NCBI GenBank assembly: GCA_021815785.1
Contig: JAKAZS010000028.1
Coordinates: 1-35,276, forward strand
Direction of reading: 5' to 3'
Source: a bacterium
GTDB taxonomy: Bacteria > Cyanobacteriota > Vampirovibrionia > Obscuribacterales > JAKAZS01
DNA length: 35,276 bases
A program made the position numbers and the translations under genes. The notes below the pieces were generated by a model, which saw only the letters and a list, made by a program, of their open reading frames with translations, made no database searches and was not told where the DNA came from. Position 1 is the first letter of the stretch. Every line of letters begins with the position of its first letter. Positions 19,073-26,665 of the stretch are shown here, one piece after another.

Positions 19073-19402
19073 GTGGATTTATCAAGTAGAAACGAGTCCA
19101 GTATAATCGATTCGAAATTAAAAACATTTATTTGCGTGGCGCAAAATCTAAGCTTTGCTAAAGCCAGTCAATTATTGTTTATTTCTCAGCCGTCGGTTAC
19201 TAACCAGATTAAAACTTTAGAAAAAGAATATGGTATCGAATTATTCAGGCGTAAAAACAACGGGAAAATTGAATTAACATTAGACGAATTGGTTTTAATT
19301 TATAGTACCAAAAATATTATAATTAAAAAATTTACTTTCCAAGCCTCTTCAGCCGAATTAGGCAAATACGTATTGATTTTAAAAGAAAAATCGCCAAAAT
19401 AA
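19073..19402 (+). pseudogene. Truncated LysR-type regulator (HTH domain only)
   Basis: 109 residues from a GTG start. KLKTFICVAQNLSFAKA, then LLFISQPSVTNQIKTLE and GIELFRRKN, are the canonical LysR winged helix-turn-helix. LysR regulators are normally about 300 residues; here the homology stops near residue 70 and the effector-binding domain is absent. There is no room for it before arsR. It faces away from the FAD gene, the usual arrangement for a LysR regulator and its target. Most likely a decayed gene; a stand-alone DNA-binding protein is possible. Confidence 0.7.
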
Positions 19403-19474
19403 ATGCGCGATTATTAGTCGGAATTAAAGTTTGTAACAAAAAATTTTTAATCTGCTTTGCCAAGAATATTTCGA

Positions 19475-19499
19475 TTATAATAGAATTATGGAATTATAA
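19475..19499 (+). promoter_or_regulatory. ars promoter -10 and candidate ArsR operator
   Basis: TTATAAT (19475-19481) and ATTATAA (19493-19499) form a perfect 7-bp inverted repeat separated by 11 bases, directly before arsR (ATG 19504). The left half contains a consensus TATAAT (19476-19481). ArsR-family repressors bind such imperfect palindromes overlapping their own promoters. A -35 at ideal spacing is not obvious; TTGCCA at 19457 is too close. Confidence 0.5.
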
Positions 19500-19503
19500 A
19501 GTA

Positions 19504-19803
19504 ATGAAAAAGTCAAACGCCGTCAAATCATTAACAGCTTTAGCGCAAGAATCGCGCCTGGATATATTTAGGCTACTAGTGAGAAAAGGCAAAACAGGTA
19601 TGGCCGCTGGCGAATTAAGCGATTATTTTGGTCTGCCTAAAGCAACCATGTCTTTTCATTTAAAAGAGTTAACTAACGCTGGCTTGATAACAGCCAAGCG
19701 CGAAAGTCGTTCAATTATATACGCAGCCAATTACGACAATATGAACGCGTTGATTAATTTTCTGGTCGAGAACTGTTGCAGCGACAACGGAGGCAAATGT
19801 TAA
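19504..19803 (+). CDS. arsR: ArsR/SmtB-family arsenite-responsive repressor
   Basis: 99 residues with an ArsR winged helix: ALAQESRLDIFRLLV (12-26), GLPKATMSFHLKELTNAGLI (recognition helix about 43-62) and a beta-wing with RESRSIIY. The As(III) site is not the classical CVC in the helix. Three cysteines lie at the C-terminus (C91, C92, C99), the layout seen in Acidithiobacillus-type ArsR with its CC-x5-C site, here CC-x6-C. It should repress the ars operon until arsenite binds. It heads arsR-arsI-arsC-acr3; the gap to arsI is 123 bases with a strong ribosome site. Confidence 0.93.
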   Translation: MKKSNAVKSLTALAQESRLDIFRLLVRKGKTGMAAGELSDYFGLPKATMSFHLKELTNAGLITAKRESRSIIYAANYDNMNALINFLVENCCSDNGGKC

Positions 19804-19926
19804 CGAAAATAATTTCCCGCTACCAAAATATTTATAAAACTTGCCCTAAATTAATTCATACGATAGCTATAAATATTAATGAAAAAATTGACCGCTAAAT
19901 TAATTCAAAGATGGAGGTAAATATTA

Positions 19927-20415
19927 ATGAAAAGGTTTCACGTTCACGTTTCAGTAGATTGTATCGAACAGTCGGCTAAATTCTACACCAAATTGTTTGG
20001 AGCCGAACCAACAGTTATAAAAGATGATTACGCCAAATGGATGCTCAATGACCCTTGCGTCAATTTTGCGATTTCGGTAAGACCTGGGGTAGAACCAGGT
20101 TTAGACCATTTGGGTATACAAGCTGATAGTCAAGACGAACTTAAAGAATTAACGCAACAGCTTAAATCTGCCAATATGGAAATAATGGACGAAGGTAATA
20201 CCACATGCTGTTATGCTGAGTCTGACAAAGCTTGGGTCATCGACCCACAAAGAATTGCCTGGGAAACGTTTTACACCAGCAATACCTCGACCGTTTATGG
20301 ACAAGATAAAAACTTGTCACACGGTCAAATACCTATGGCCAAAAAATCGGCGTGCTGCAGCAAACCTCAAACCACGCAAGATATAGTTGCGACGTTAAAG
20401 GTTAAAGACAAATGA
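19927..20415 (+). CDS. arsI: ArsI/CadI-family organoarsenical C-As lyase
   Basis: 162-residue vicinal-oxygen-chelate fold protein. Expected metal ligands are H5 (FHVHVSV), H61 (LDHLGIQ) and E113 (AWETF), with the vicinal cysteines C94-C95 (TTCCYA) that bind trivalent organoarsenicals, and a further CC pair at 143-144. ArsI is an Fe(II)-dependent dioxygenase that cleaves the carbon-arsenic bond of methylarsenite and aromatic arsenicals, giving arsenite for ACR3 to expel. Related CadI proteins are cadmium-induced, so the exact substrate is not certain. GGAGG precedes the ATG at ideal spacing. It overlaps arsC by 4 bases (ATGA). Confidence 0.93.
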   Translation: MKRFHVHVSVDCIEQSAKFYTKLFGAEPTVIKDDYAKWMLNDPCVNFAISVRPGVEPGLDHLGIQADSQDELKELTQQLKSANMEIMDEGNTTCCYAESDKAWVIDPQRIAWETFYTSNTSTVYGQDKNLSHGQIPMAKKSACCSKPQTTQDIVATLKVKDK

Positions 20416-20819
20416 AAGTAATATTTGCCTGCGTCCATAATGCCGGGCGCTCTCAAATGGCGGCGGCCTTTTTTAACCAGATGGCTGATTTGTCTACGGC
20501 TATAGCTATATCAGCCGGAACAAATCCGGCTGATAAAATACACGATGTAGTATTAGAAACGATGAAAGAAGTCGGCATAGATTTATCTAATGCCAAACCG
20601 CAACTTCTTACCGACGAGTTAGCTAGCCAAGCTCAAATGCTTGTAACAATGGGCTGTGGGGAAGTCTGTCCAAGCCAATCCGGGTTAAGACAAATTAACT
20701 GGTCTTTGACTGACCCCAAAGGCAAGTCACCTAAAGAAGTCGCTTCTATCCGTAACGAGATAAAAACAAAAGTGGCTGACTTATTGCACGAACTGAATGC
20801 CATGGCGCAAGAAATATAA
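20412..20819 (+). CDS. arsC: Arsenate reductase, thioredoxin-coupled (LMW phosphatase fold)
   Basis: 135 residues with an LMW tyrosine phosphatase-like fold. The P-loop C-x5-R is FACVHNAGRSQ (C7, R13), and the reducing cysteines are C82 and C86 in TMGCGEVCP. The loop acid is in WSLTDPKGKS. It reduces arsenate to arsenite in the cytoplasm, probably with electrons from thioredoxin, feeding the ACR3 efflux pump. It is translationally coupled to arsI. Confidence 0.93.
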   Translation: MKVIFACVHNAGRSQMAAAFFNQMADLSTAIAISAGTNPADKIHDVVLETMKEVGIDLSNAKPQLLTDELASQAQMLVTMGCGEVCPSQSGLRQINWSLTDPKGKSPKEVASIRNEIKTKVADLLHELNAMAQEI

Positions 20820-20882
20820 AACTTTAAAATATAAAAAAACGAAATTTATCGATAACGTTACACGAATAGGAAGTATAAAACA

Positions 20883-21944
20883 ATGGCTACAACAAACCCT
20901 AACCAAGTATCCAATAGTGAAGCTAAAATTGGCTTTTTCGAACGCTATCTGACACTGTGGGTATTTATGTGCATCGGTATCGGTATATTGTTGGGGCAGT
21001 TATTTCCAGGACCATTTAAACTAATTGCGTCGCTAGAAATTGCCAAGGTCAATATACCGGTTGGCATCTTGATATGGCTTATGATCGTGCCGATGTTAAT
21101 GAAAATCGACTTTGCCGCCTTACACCAGGTTAGAAGTCAATGGAAGGGGATTTTGGTTACACTGCTTATAAATTGGGGCTTCAAACCGTTTTCTATGTTT
21201 TTTTTGGCATTTATCTTTATCCGCCACATCTTTGCCCCTTATCTTCCCACTGACCAAATAGACAGCTACATAGCTGGCTTGATCCTTTTAGCAGCGGCGC
21301 CATGTACGGCCATGGTATTTGTGTGGAGTCAGTTAACCGACGGTGACCCTTATTTTACCCTAACTCAAGTCGCACTGAACGATTTGATTATGGTGTTTGC
21401 GTTTGCACCTATAGTAGGTCTATTGCTTGGACTTTCTTCAATAAGCGTACCCTGGGATACGCTTTTAATTTCGGTAGGTCTATACATCGTAATACCCGTT
21501 TTTATAGCGCAACTATGGCGCAGATCTTTGTTAAAAGAAGGCTATACAGCACTTCAGCATATACTCAAAAAATTAGGACAGGTATCATTGATAGCCTTAC
21601 TTTCGACGCTGATACTTTTGTTCGCCTTTCAAGGAGAATCTATTATAAAACAGCCACTCATAATTGCCATGCTAGCTTGCCCAATACTGATCCAAGTCTA
21701 TTTTAATTCAACGCTATCTTATTTACTCAATAAGCAGTTTAAAGTACCGCATAATGTGGCTTGTCCTTCAGCGCTAATTGGGGCTAGCAATTTTTTTGAA
21801 TTAGCCGTGGCTACAGCCATAAGTTTATTTGGCTTTAATTCGGGAGCGGCACTAGCTACAGTAGTTGGCGTTTTAATCGAAGTTCCGGTTATGCTATCGG
21901 TCGTTAAAATAGTCAATTCGACCAAACAGTGGTACCAAAAATAG
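20883..21944 (+). CDS. acr3: ACR3-family arsenite efflux permease
   Basis: 353 residues and about ten transmembrane segments, the usual ACR3 length. Conserved motifs are [15 protein letters not shown] with the essential Cys (C141), the GD-x-Y-T/F-L-T-Q loop, LWRR before the central cytoplasmic loop, and [15 protein letters not shown] with the conserved Glu. It exports arsenite using the proton motive force and is the terminal step of the operon. AGGAAG lies about 11 bases before the ATG; the gap to arsC is 63 bases. The gene is intact. The group II intron remnant begins right after it. Confidence 0.95.
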   Translation: MATTNPNQVSNSEAKIGFFERYLTLWVFMCIGIGILLGQLFPGPFKLIASLEIAKVNIPVGILIWLMIVPMLMKIDFAALHQVRSQWKGILVTLLINWGFKPFSMFFLAFIFIRHIFAPYLPTDQIDSYIAGLILLAAAPCTAMVFVWSQLTDGDPYFTLTQVALNDLIMVFAFAPIVGLLLGLSSISVPWDTLLISVGLYIVIPVFIAQLWRRSLLKEGYTALQHILKKLGQVSLIALLSTLILLFAFQGESIIKQPLIIAMLACPILIQVYFNSTLSYLLNKQFKVPHNVACPSALIGASNFFELAVATAISLFGFNSGAALATVVGVLIEVPVMLSVVKIVNSTKQWYQK

Positions 21945-22009
21945 GCCAATGCTTAAACAAGAAGCTACGTGTAAATCAGGTTTAAATGGAGCTATGGGGA
22001 TAAAACTTA

Positions 22010-22262
22010 TTGGACTTGTGACAGGTTCAAAAGCCGGCACTTCACAAGGTGGAGTGATATCTCCACTGCTGGCTAATATCTACTTGCACGAAGTATTAGA
22101 TGTATGGTTGAAACTATTGTCAAACCAAGGTTAAAGGGAAAAGCATTCCTAAGAAGATACGCAGATGATGCGGTTCTAGTCTTTGAACAAGAAGAAGATG
22201 CCAACAAAGTGATGGAAGTACTACCGTTGCCAGCTCAACGAATCGTTCACTCATACGCCTAA
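22010..22262 (+). pseudogene. Group II intron reverse transcriptase fragment (frameshifted, internally deleted)
   Basis: The first frame encodes [20 protein letters not shown] (the RT motif normally GTPQGG), LDVW, then runs out of frame. The second frame (from about 22107) resumes with [19 protein letters not shown], which holds the catalytic YADD. One missing base after TGGTT (VWF-E in relatives) accounts for the shift. Sequence then jumps from VMEVLP straight to the intron 3' end, so the rest of the RT and maturase domain is deleted. Confidence 0.85.
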
Positions 22263-22283
22263 TCAGTGAAACCGTAAGTTGAG

Positions 22284-22317
22284 GAGCCGTATGCGTTAAT
22301 TGCGCACGTACGGATCT
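22284..22317 (+). ncRNA. Group II intron domain V
   Basis: A 34-nt hairpin starting GAGCCGTATGCG and closing with CGCACGTACGGATCT around a TTAA-type loop. It carries the invariant AGC catalytic triad near its 5' side and a two-base bulge region on the 3' side. Its length and stem match group II intron domain V, for instance that of the Lactococcus LtrB intron. It looks structurally intact in an otherwise broken element. Confidence 0.85.
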
Positions 22318-22320
22318 GTC

Positions 22321-22352
22321 GGGGAGCAGGCGGAGTAATCCGTCTGCTCCCC
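22321..22352 (+). ncRNA. Group II intron domain VI-like stem, may act as terminator
   Basis: A 14-bp stem GGGGAGCAGGCGGA / TCCGTCTGCTCCCC with one G-U pair, closed by a GTAA (GNRA-type) tetraloop, immediately after domain V. This is the position of domain VI. A T-rich run (TTTTTT) follows about 14 bases later, so it could also help end ars transcription. Confidence 0.65.
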
Positions 22353-22362
22353 GATAGTAAAT

Positions 22363-22858
22363 ACAGTTTTTTGCTCAAATTTATTATCAACATCCAATAC
22401 TTTTATTTTACTTAGTAGTATAGATCATTTAAAGGCTCATAGTGGCCTGTAAAAATGAAACCACTTGTCATGAGTCGCGGTTTTTTTATATAAGTATGTT
22501 TATTTTATTTTTCTTAGTTTGAATACCAGTGTTTTCTGCATCTATGTTTGATTTAGGCTGCTCGGAATTTGATGTTATATCATTTTTATGCTCTATTTTT
22601 CGTTTTCCTGATTTTCTGCCATAAATGACTCTGTTTAGCGAATGTTCGAAAACTAATATTTTTTTTGCCTGCAGAATTCTGCTTGCGCCAAGCCACTTCT
22701 TTCCCATTTTATGTTTTGCTTAGACCACAATTGTAGCTCGGAATCTTTTAATTGCATATTTTTGACTTCTTGTTATGATTTAAGTCAAAAATTTAACAAA
22801 TTATATTCTTATTTTCTAGATGTAGTTCGTGGAACGGATACACTTGTCCAGTGCAATT
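22363..22858. other. Roughly 500 bases with no convincing gene
   Basis: Only one modest frame is open: minus strand 22486-22707 (73 residues, Lys/Asn-rich, starting MGKKWLGASRILQAKKIL). It has no recognised domain and I see no clear ribosome site, so I do not call it a gene. A bulged hairpin with a T-run lies at 22434-22487. The rest is AT-rich without visible structure. It probably marks decayed sequence at the edge of the island. Confidence 0.5.
22434..22487 (+). terminator. Bulged hairpin followed by T7
   Basis: GGCTCAT (22434-22440) pairs with ATGAGTC (22470-22476, one mismatch) and AGTGG (22441-22445) with CCACT (22461-22465), leaving a TGTC bulge and a 15-nt loop. Seven T residues follow at 22481-22487. 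It could terminate plus-strand transcription from the ars/intron region. The bulge and mismatch weaken the call. Confidence 0.4.
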
Positions 22859-23260
22859 CTAACTTTTTCGTAATATATCATCTGGAATTAAAACGGCTGG
22901 AATTTTATCGATTTTTTTATCAACTATTTTACTGATTTTAAGTTTATGGGCATTGATTAGAGAAATAATTTTAGGCATGGTTATTGTATTTGGGTCGTAA
23001 ATAACAACTGCACTGTGGGGTTTTACCATCATTATGGCTGCTTTAAAAATCCCTTTAGTTTTATTTAATTCAAGATCCATTTTTAAATAACACATCATAC
23101 AATTTGTCCCAAATAAGTTTAAATCGAGCCGATGGATGTTTTTAGTATTTACTGAACTATTATTTGATACTGATTTAGTTGGTATATTTTCAGGCATTGC
23201 TATAACATTATTATTAAATAAATTAACAAGCATTAATGCAATCAATAGTTTAATAAGCAT
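22859..23260 (-). CDS. Secreted heavy-metal-associated (HMA) domain protein
   Basis: 133 residues from ATG 23260, chosen because GAGG precedes it at good spacing; an in-frame upstream extension to 23332 lies inside mtnA and lacks this. Residues 1-21 are a signal peptide (hydrophobic, ending NNVIA before MPEN). The mature part is a ferredoxin-like HMA fold with the metal site GTNCMMC (C54, C57), then a beta-alpha-beta segment with VVIYDPNTITMPKIISLI. HMA proteins bind Cu(I), Zn, Cd or Hg; an exported one would act as a periplasmic or surface chaperone or scavenger. Its start overlaps the end of mtnA by 11 bases, so it is co-transcribed with it. Confidence 0.8.
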   Translation of the reverse strand: MLIKLLIALMLVNLFNNNVIAMPENIPTKSVSNNSSVNTKNIHRLDLNLFGTNCMMCYLKMDLELNKTKGIFKAAIMMVKPHSAVVIYDPNTITMPKIISLINAHKLKISKIVDKKIDKIPAVLIPDDILRKS

Positions 23261-24368
23261 AAATTTTATCCTCAAGCGAAAGTTGATATTTTTGTAAAAT
23301 CTGTGAATTGTATGGTGGATAGATGATACCATATTCGGTAATAATGCCAGTAATTAATTCGTTAGGTGTTACATCAAAACTTGGATTTATAATAGTCACA
23401 CGATCAAAAGCAATTTTAGATTTATGACAGTAAATAATTTCATCTGTATGTCGATATTCAATTGGGATTTGATGACCATTAGTAATGGATATATCAATAG
23501 TTGAAAATGGAGACGCTACGTAAAAAGGAATATTATGGTATTTGGCTAAAATGGCTAAATTATAACTACCAATTTTATTTGCGGTATCACCATTTATGGC
23601 AATGCGATCAGCACCAATAATGATTAAATTAATTTTTTGTTGTTTAATTAAATATCCACTTGCCGAATCTAGGCTTAAAGTTGCTTTGATTTTGTCTTTA
23701 AATAATTCGTAAGTAGTAAGACGAGCTCCTTGATTTAATGGTCGAGTTTCATTGACAAATACTTCGATATTTTTATTATTAAAGTGAGCGGCTCTGATTA
23801 CACCTAAAGCTGTACCCCAACCACCTGTAGCCAGTGGACCGGCATTGCAGTGCGTCATTATCTTATAACCTGATTTAATAATACTTTCACCAACGTAACT
23901 GATTTTTTTATTTATTAGGATATTAGTATTATAAATTTGCTTTATTTTATCTAAGCCTAAGTCTAAAATTTTGCGGAAATCATAACCCATTTTAATCTGA
24001 GCTAAGATAAAGTTATTCATTTTTTCACTAATAAATGAAAGATTAACAGCTGTTGGTCTTGATTCATTTAATTTAATTTTGGCCTTATTTAAATATTCAA
24101 TAAATCCATTATCGATGCTTTGACTTGTATATTCAGTGATGGCTAAATACATACCCACAGCAGCTGCGAGTCCAATAGCTGGAGCGCCACGAATTTTTAA
24201 TGTTTTTATACTGGAAATTAGTTGTTCTAAACTATTAACTTCATAATAATGCTCTTCATATGGCAAGATTGACTGATCAATTATATAGATTTTGTTATCT
24301 TTAAAAATCAATGGTAAAATCCCGGCATTAGCTGTTATATCATTAATTGTCATGGGTTGAGTTGTCAT
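23250..24368 (-). CDS. mtnA: S-methyl-5-thioribose-1-phosphate isomerase
   Basis: 372 residues of the MtnA/eIF2B-like family, converting methylthioribose-1-phosphate to methylthioribulose-1-phosphate in methionine salvage. Signatures are IRGAPAIGLAAA (59-70), SRPTAVNL (103-110), MTHCNAGPLATGGWGT (catalytic C174), VNETRPLNQGARLT (205-218), IGADRIAINGDTANKIG with catalytic D254, and ASPFSTID. No other salvage gene (mtnB, C, D, K) lies in the window, so the isomerase may serve a shorter route such as a DHAP shunt; that is inference. Same strand as the upstream membrane protein (101-base gap) and the overlapping HMA gene. Confidence 0.95.
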   Translation of the reverse strand: MTTQPMTINDITANAGILPLIFKDNKIYIIDQSILPYEEHYYEVNSLEQLISSIKTLKIRGAPAIGLAAAVGMYLAITEYTSQSIDNGFIEYLNKAKIKLNESRPTAVNLSFISEKMNNFILAQIKMGYDFRKILDLGLDKIKQIYNTNILINKKISYVGESIIKSGYKIMTHCNAGPLATGGWGTALGVIRAAHFNNKNIEVFVNETRPLNQGARLTTYELFKDKIKATLSLDSASGYLIKQQKINLIIIGADRIAINGDTANKIGSYNLAILAKYHNIPFYVASPFSTIDISITNGHQIPIEYRHTDEIIYCHKSKIAFDRVTIINPSFDVTPNELITGIITEYGIIYPPYNSQILQKYQLSLEDKIYAY

Positions 24369-24469
24369 ATAAATATTATAGCAAATTTTTTAGAATAAAT
24401 AAATTTGTCAATATAACTTGCTAAATTCTTTAAATGAAGTTTGATTTACCGATATTTTGCCGTAATGAT

Positions 24470-25756
24470 TTAAGGATGCTTAATTAATGTCATATACCAG
24501 CAATCAGGATTTATGGGGATTTTACATACTGTTCCATCTTTTACTTGCAAAAAAATAGTAATTAATTCGGGATAATTTAATGATGTTTGTTTAGGATTAT
24601 AGAAATCTTTATACATTCCCAATAAAATGGCTAGTAAAAATAACGGGAAAATAATCCGATTTAATTTTTTATAAGTGATTTTATTGATAAAGTACCCCAA
24701 GCTTATAACATAGCCAATTGAAGGTAAAAAATAATATCGAATTGCGTTTAATGGTTCTGCCAAAGACTCAAATCCTCGTATATCAGCAGTTTGAAAGGAA
24801 CGATAAAAACAGCCAGTTAACATTAAATATGTATATAAAATATAATATTTTAATGGCCATGCTCCTTTTATTAGTGTATAGATTAAAATGCTACAACCGA
24901 TAATTGTAATAATTACCGGGAAAAATAAATGCTTACTATATTCAATATAGAATAAGGATACTCCTTTTATGCCTAAAATTGACCCGATAAAAATCTGCCC
25001 AGCTAGTGCTTTTGTTAATACCGGAAATATTTTGTTAACTGTTATTAGATGAGCACTTGGCATATATTTTGATACGCAGTATAATTGCAGCAGCGCACAT
25101 ATTATGGCAATGCTAAGGTATAATAATGAAATTTTTTCCTCAACTTTAATTTTTCGATTTATTAAATCAAACTTGAAATATTTTAGTAAAATTATGGGAA
25201 TTAGAAATAAGCTAAATGGTCCTGTCAAACCGGATAAAGTAAGTATTACTAAATCAAAAATTTGCCAAGCTTTGCTTGGATTGGCAATTATAATAAGAAG
25301 GGCTACTAAAGCTAGATACCATTGAACATTAGTCAAGTTTAAAAATACTTCATAACTATTGGGCATAAACCAATAATAAGTTATAATTAGCATTTTCAAA
25401 GTAGTTGAGCTTATGATTCCATTGAAGCGATTACTGATAATAATCAATGGTGGCATTAACTTTATTATGAAAAAACTTAAGATAAAAATATTGCAGGCCT
25501 GATCTAAAGGAAAGAATTGAGTGATCAAAGCAATTATTCGAGGGTAGGTAATTAGATAGCCACTGTAGGTGTGCGTAAATGGTTCTAGCCAGTTTTGATA
25601 ATAATTATAGGCTTCAGCAAAGCAAACTTTACCATCTTCAGCCCAGAAACGAGCATGAATTATTAAGTCAATGTTGCGAAACAGACTTATAAATGATTCA
25701 AATGCTATAAACAGAAATAAAAATAACTGATTTGATTTTTCCTGATTTTTAAGCAT
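24470..25756 (-). CDS. Polytopic membrane protein, possible GT-C-type glycosyltransferase
   Basis: 428 residues with about ten to eleven hydrophobic helices. After the first helix comes ARFWAEDGKVCFAEA, then the Tyr-rich loop THTYSGYLITYPRIIAL; this AEDG plus GYL-x3-PR layout recurs in bacterial GT-C-like integral membrane proteins, where the acid in the first outer loop is catalytic. The acceptor is unknown and no close family is recognised. Its first residues (MLKNQEKSN) are polar and it has no cleavable signal. It may be transcribed with mtnA. Confidence 0.7.
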   Translation of the reverse strand: MLKNQEKSNQLFLFLFIAFESFISLFRNIDLIIHARFWAEDGKVCFAEAYNYYQNWLEPFTHTYSGYLITYPRIIALITQFFPLDQACNIFILSFFIIKLMPPLIIISNRFNGIISSTTLKMLIITYYWFMPNSYEVFLNLTNVQWYLALVALLIIIANPSKAWQIFDLVILTLSGLTGPFSLFLIPIILLKYFKFDLINRKIKVEEKISLLYLSIAIICALLQLYCVSKYMPSAHLITVNKIFPVLTKALAGQIFIGSILGIKGVSLFYIEYSKHLFFPVIITIIGCSILIYTLIKGAWPLKYYILYTYLMLTGCFYRSFQTADIRGFESLAEPLNAIRYYFLPSIGYVISLGYFINKITYKKLNRIIFPLFLLAILLGMYKDFYNPKQTSLNYPELITIFLQVKDGTVCKIPINPDCWYMTLIKHP

Positions 25757-25904
25757 ACTGATTAAGTTTATTACTTTTTATTGGATTGATTTCTATAGTT
25801 TAACTTAATTTCGCCAGACTACTTTGTAAATTATTTTAAATGTTAAAATTTCAACGTGAATTAATAACAAGATTTATGTTTATTTATTAAGCCTTTAATA
25901 ATTG

Positions 25905-26663
25905 TCAGTGATTTATTGAAGCATAAATTTTATCAAAAAATGAAAATGATCCTGGATATAATTTTCCAGATAAGAATAGTTTAATTAGAAATTTTCCATT
26001 ATCATCATAATTACAGCAGGCAATAGTTATATCAAAATTTTGCCTGTTTTCCTGAAAATTCTTATGTAATCTTACTACAGATAAGGCATAGTCATTGTAG
26101 CTAAGCTTATTTTTTTTAATTTTAATAAATTCTTTACTTAGAATATTTTGTTCACAACTATCATTGTCAAGTCTAATGATTTCGTTTTTAATAATTTTAG
26201 ATTTTATTAGATTATTACCCAGACTTCGACCATTATTTATGGTACCAAGATTTAACTCATAGACTTGAATTTTTGGTTTAAGAATACTAAATAATATTTT
26301 GGCTGGGCTAATATAAATATTTTTATTATCATCTTCTTTAAAATCTAGATTTAATGAGCCCGTATAGCCTGGTTGACAATACTGTTCAAATAAATTTGCT
26401 TCATTCTGGTCACGATTGATAAAAGTTGGTGAAATTGAAATTGCCTTAACAATTACTAGACCATGCCATTTTCCTTTAAATGCATGAGGAAATGATTTGA
26501 GCAAATTATTTACGGATGTTAATTCAGCAGTTTCATTTAAATTAAGTATATTTCCATTTTGTGTTTCTAATAATTCGATTTTGCCGAATAATTTTTGTGA
26601 CCAAGCTATATTCAGGCAATTTGAAAATATTATGAAAATTATAAATAGTTTTAATCTCAACAT
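25905..26663 (-). CDS. Secreted protein of unknown function
   Basis: 252 residues with a clear signal peptide: Lys/Arg start, FIIFIIFSN core, AWS before QKLFGKIELL. There is no good lipobox, so it is probably soluble or loosely attached. The mature part is Asn/Lys-rich with mixed beta strands and four cysteines (EQYCQPG, DSCEQN, ACCNYD). No family is recognised. It starts only 2 bases after the queC stop and is probably co-translated with it. Confidence 0.7.
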   Translation of the reverse strand: MLRLKLFIIFIIFSNCLNIAWSQKLFGKIELLETQNGNILNLNETAELTSVNNLLKSFPHAFKGKWHGLVIVKAISISPTFINRDQNEANLFEQYCQPGYTGSLNLDFKEDDNKNIYISPAKILFSILKPKIQVYELNLGTINNGRSLGNNLIKSKIIKNEIIRLDNDSCEQNILSKEFIKIKKNKLSYNDYALSVVRLHKNFQENRQNFDITIACCNYDDNGKFLIKLFLSGKLYPGSFSFFDKIYASINH

Positions 26664-26665
26664 AA

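Larger units (their letters stand above)
21949..22352 (+). mobile_element. Degraded group II intron (3' portion)
   Basis: Frameshifted reverse-transcriptase fragments are followed directly by intron domains V and VI. The 5' intron half, most of the reverse transcriptase, and its maturase and endonuclease regions are missing, so the element cannot move on its own. Recognisable RT sequence begins about 22010; the left limit is uncertain. It borders the arsenic operon on the right and marks the end of the C-rich island. Confidence 0.8.

Noticed and set aside
22486-22707. Minus-strand 73-residue ORF
   Set aside because: No recognised domain and no clear ribosome site, in a decayed region; not enough to call a gene.
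22711-22935. Plus-strand 74-residue ORF
   Set aside because: It overlaps the 3' end of the well-supported HMA gene and has no recognisable features.
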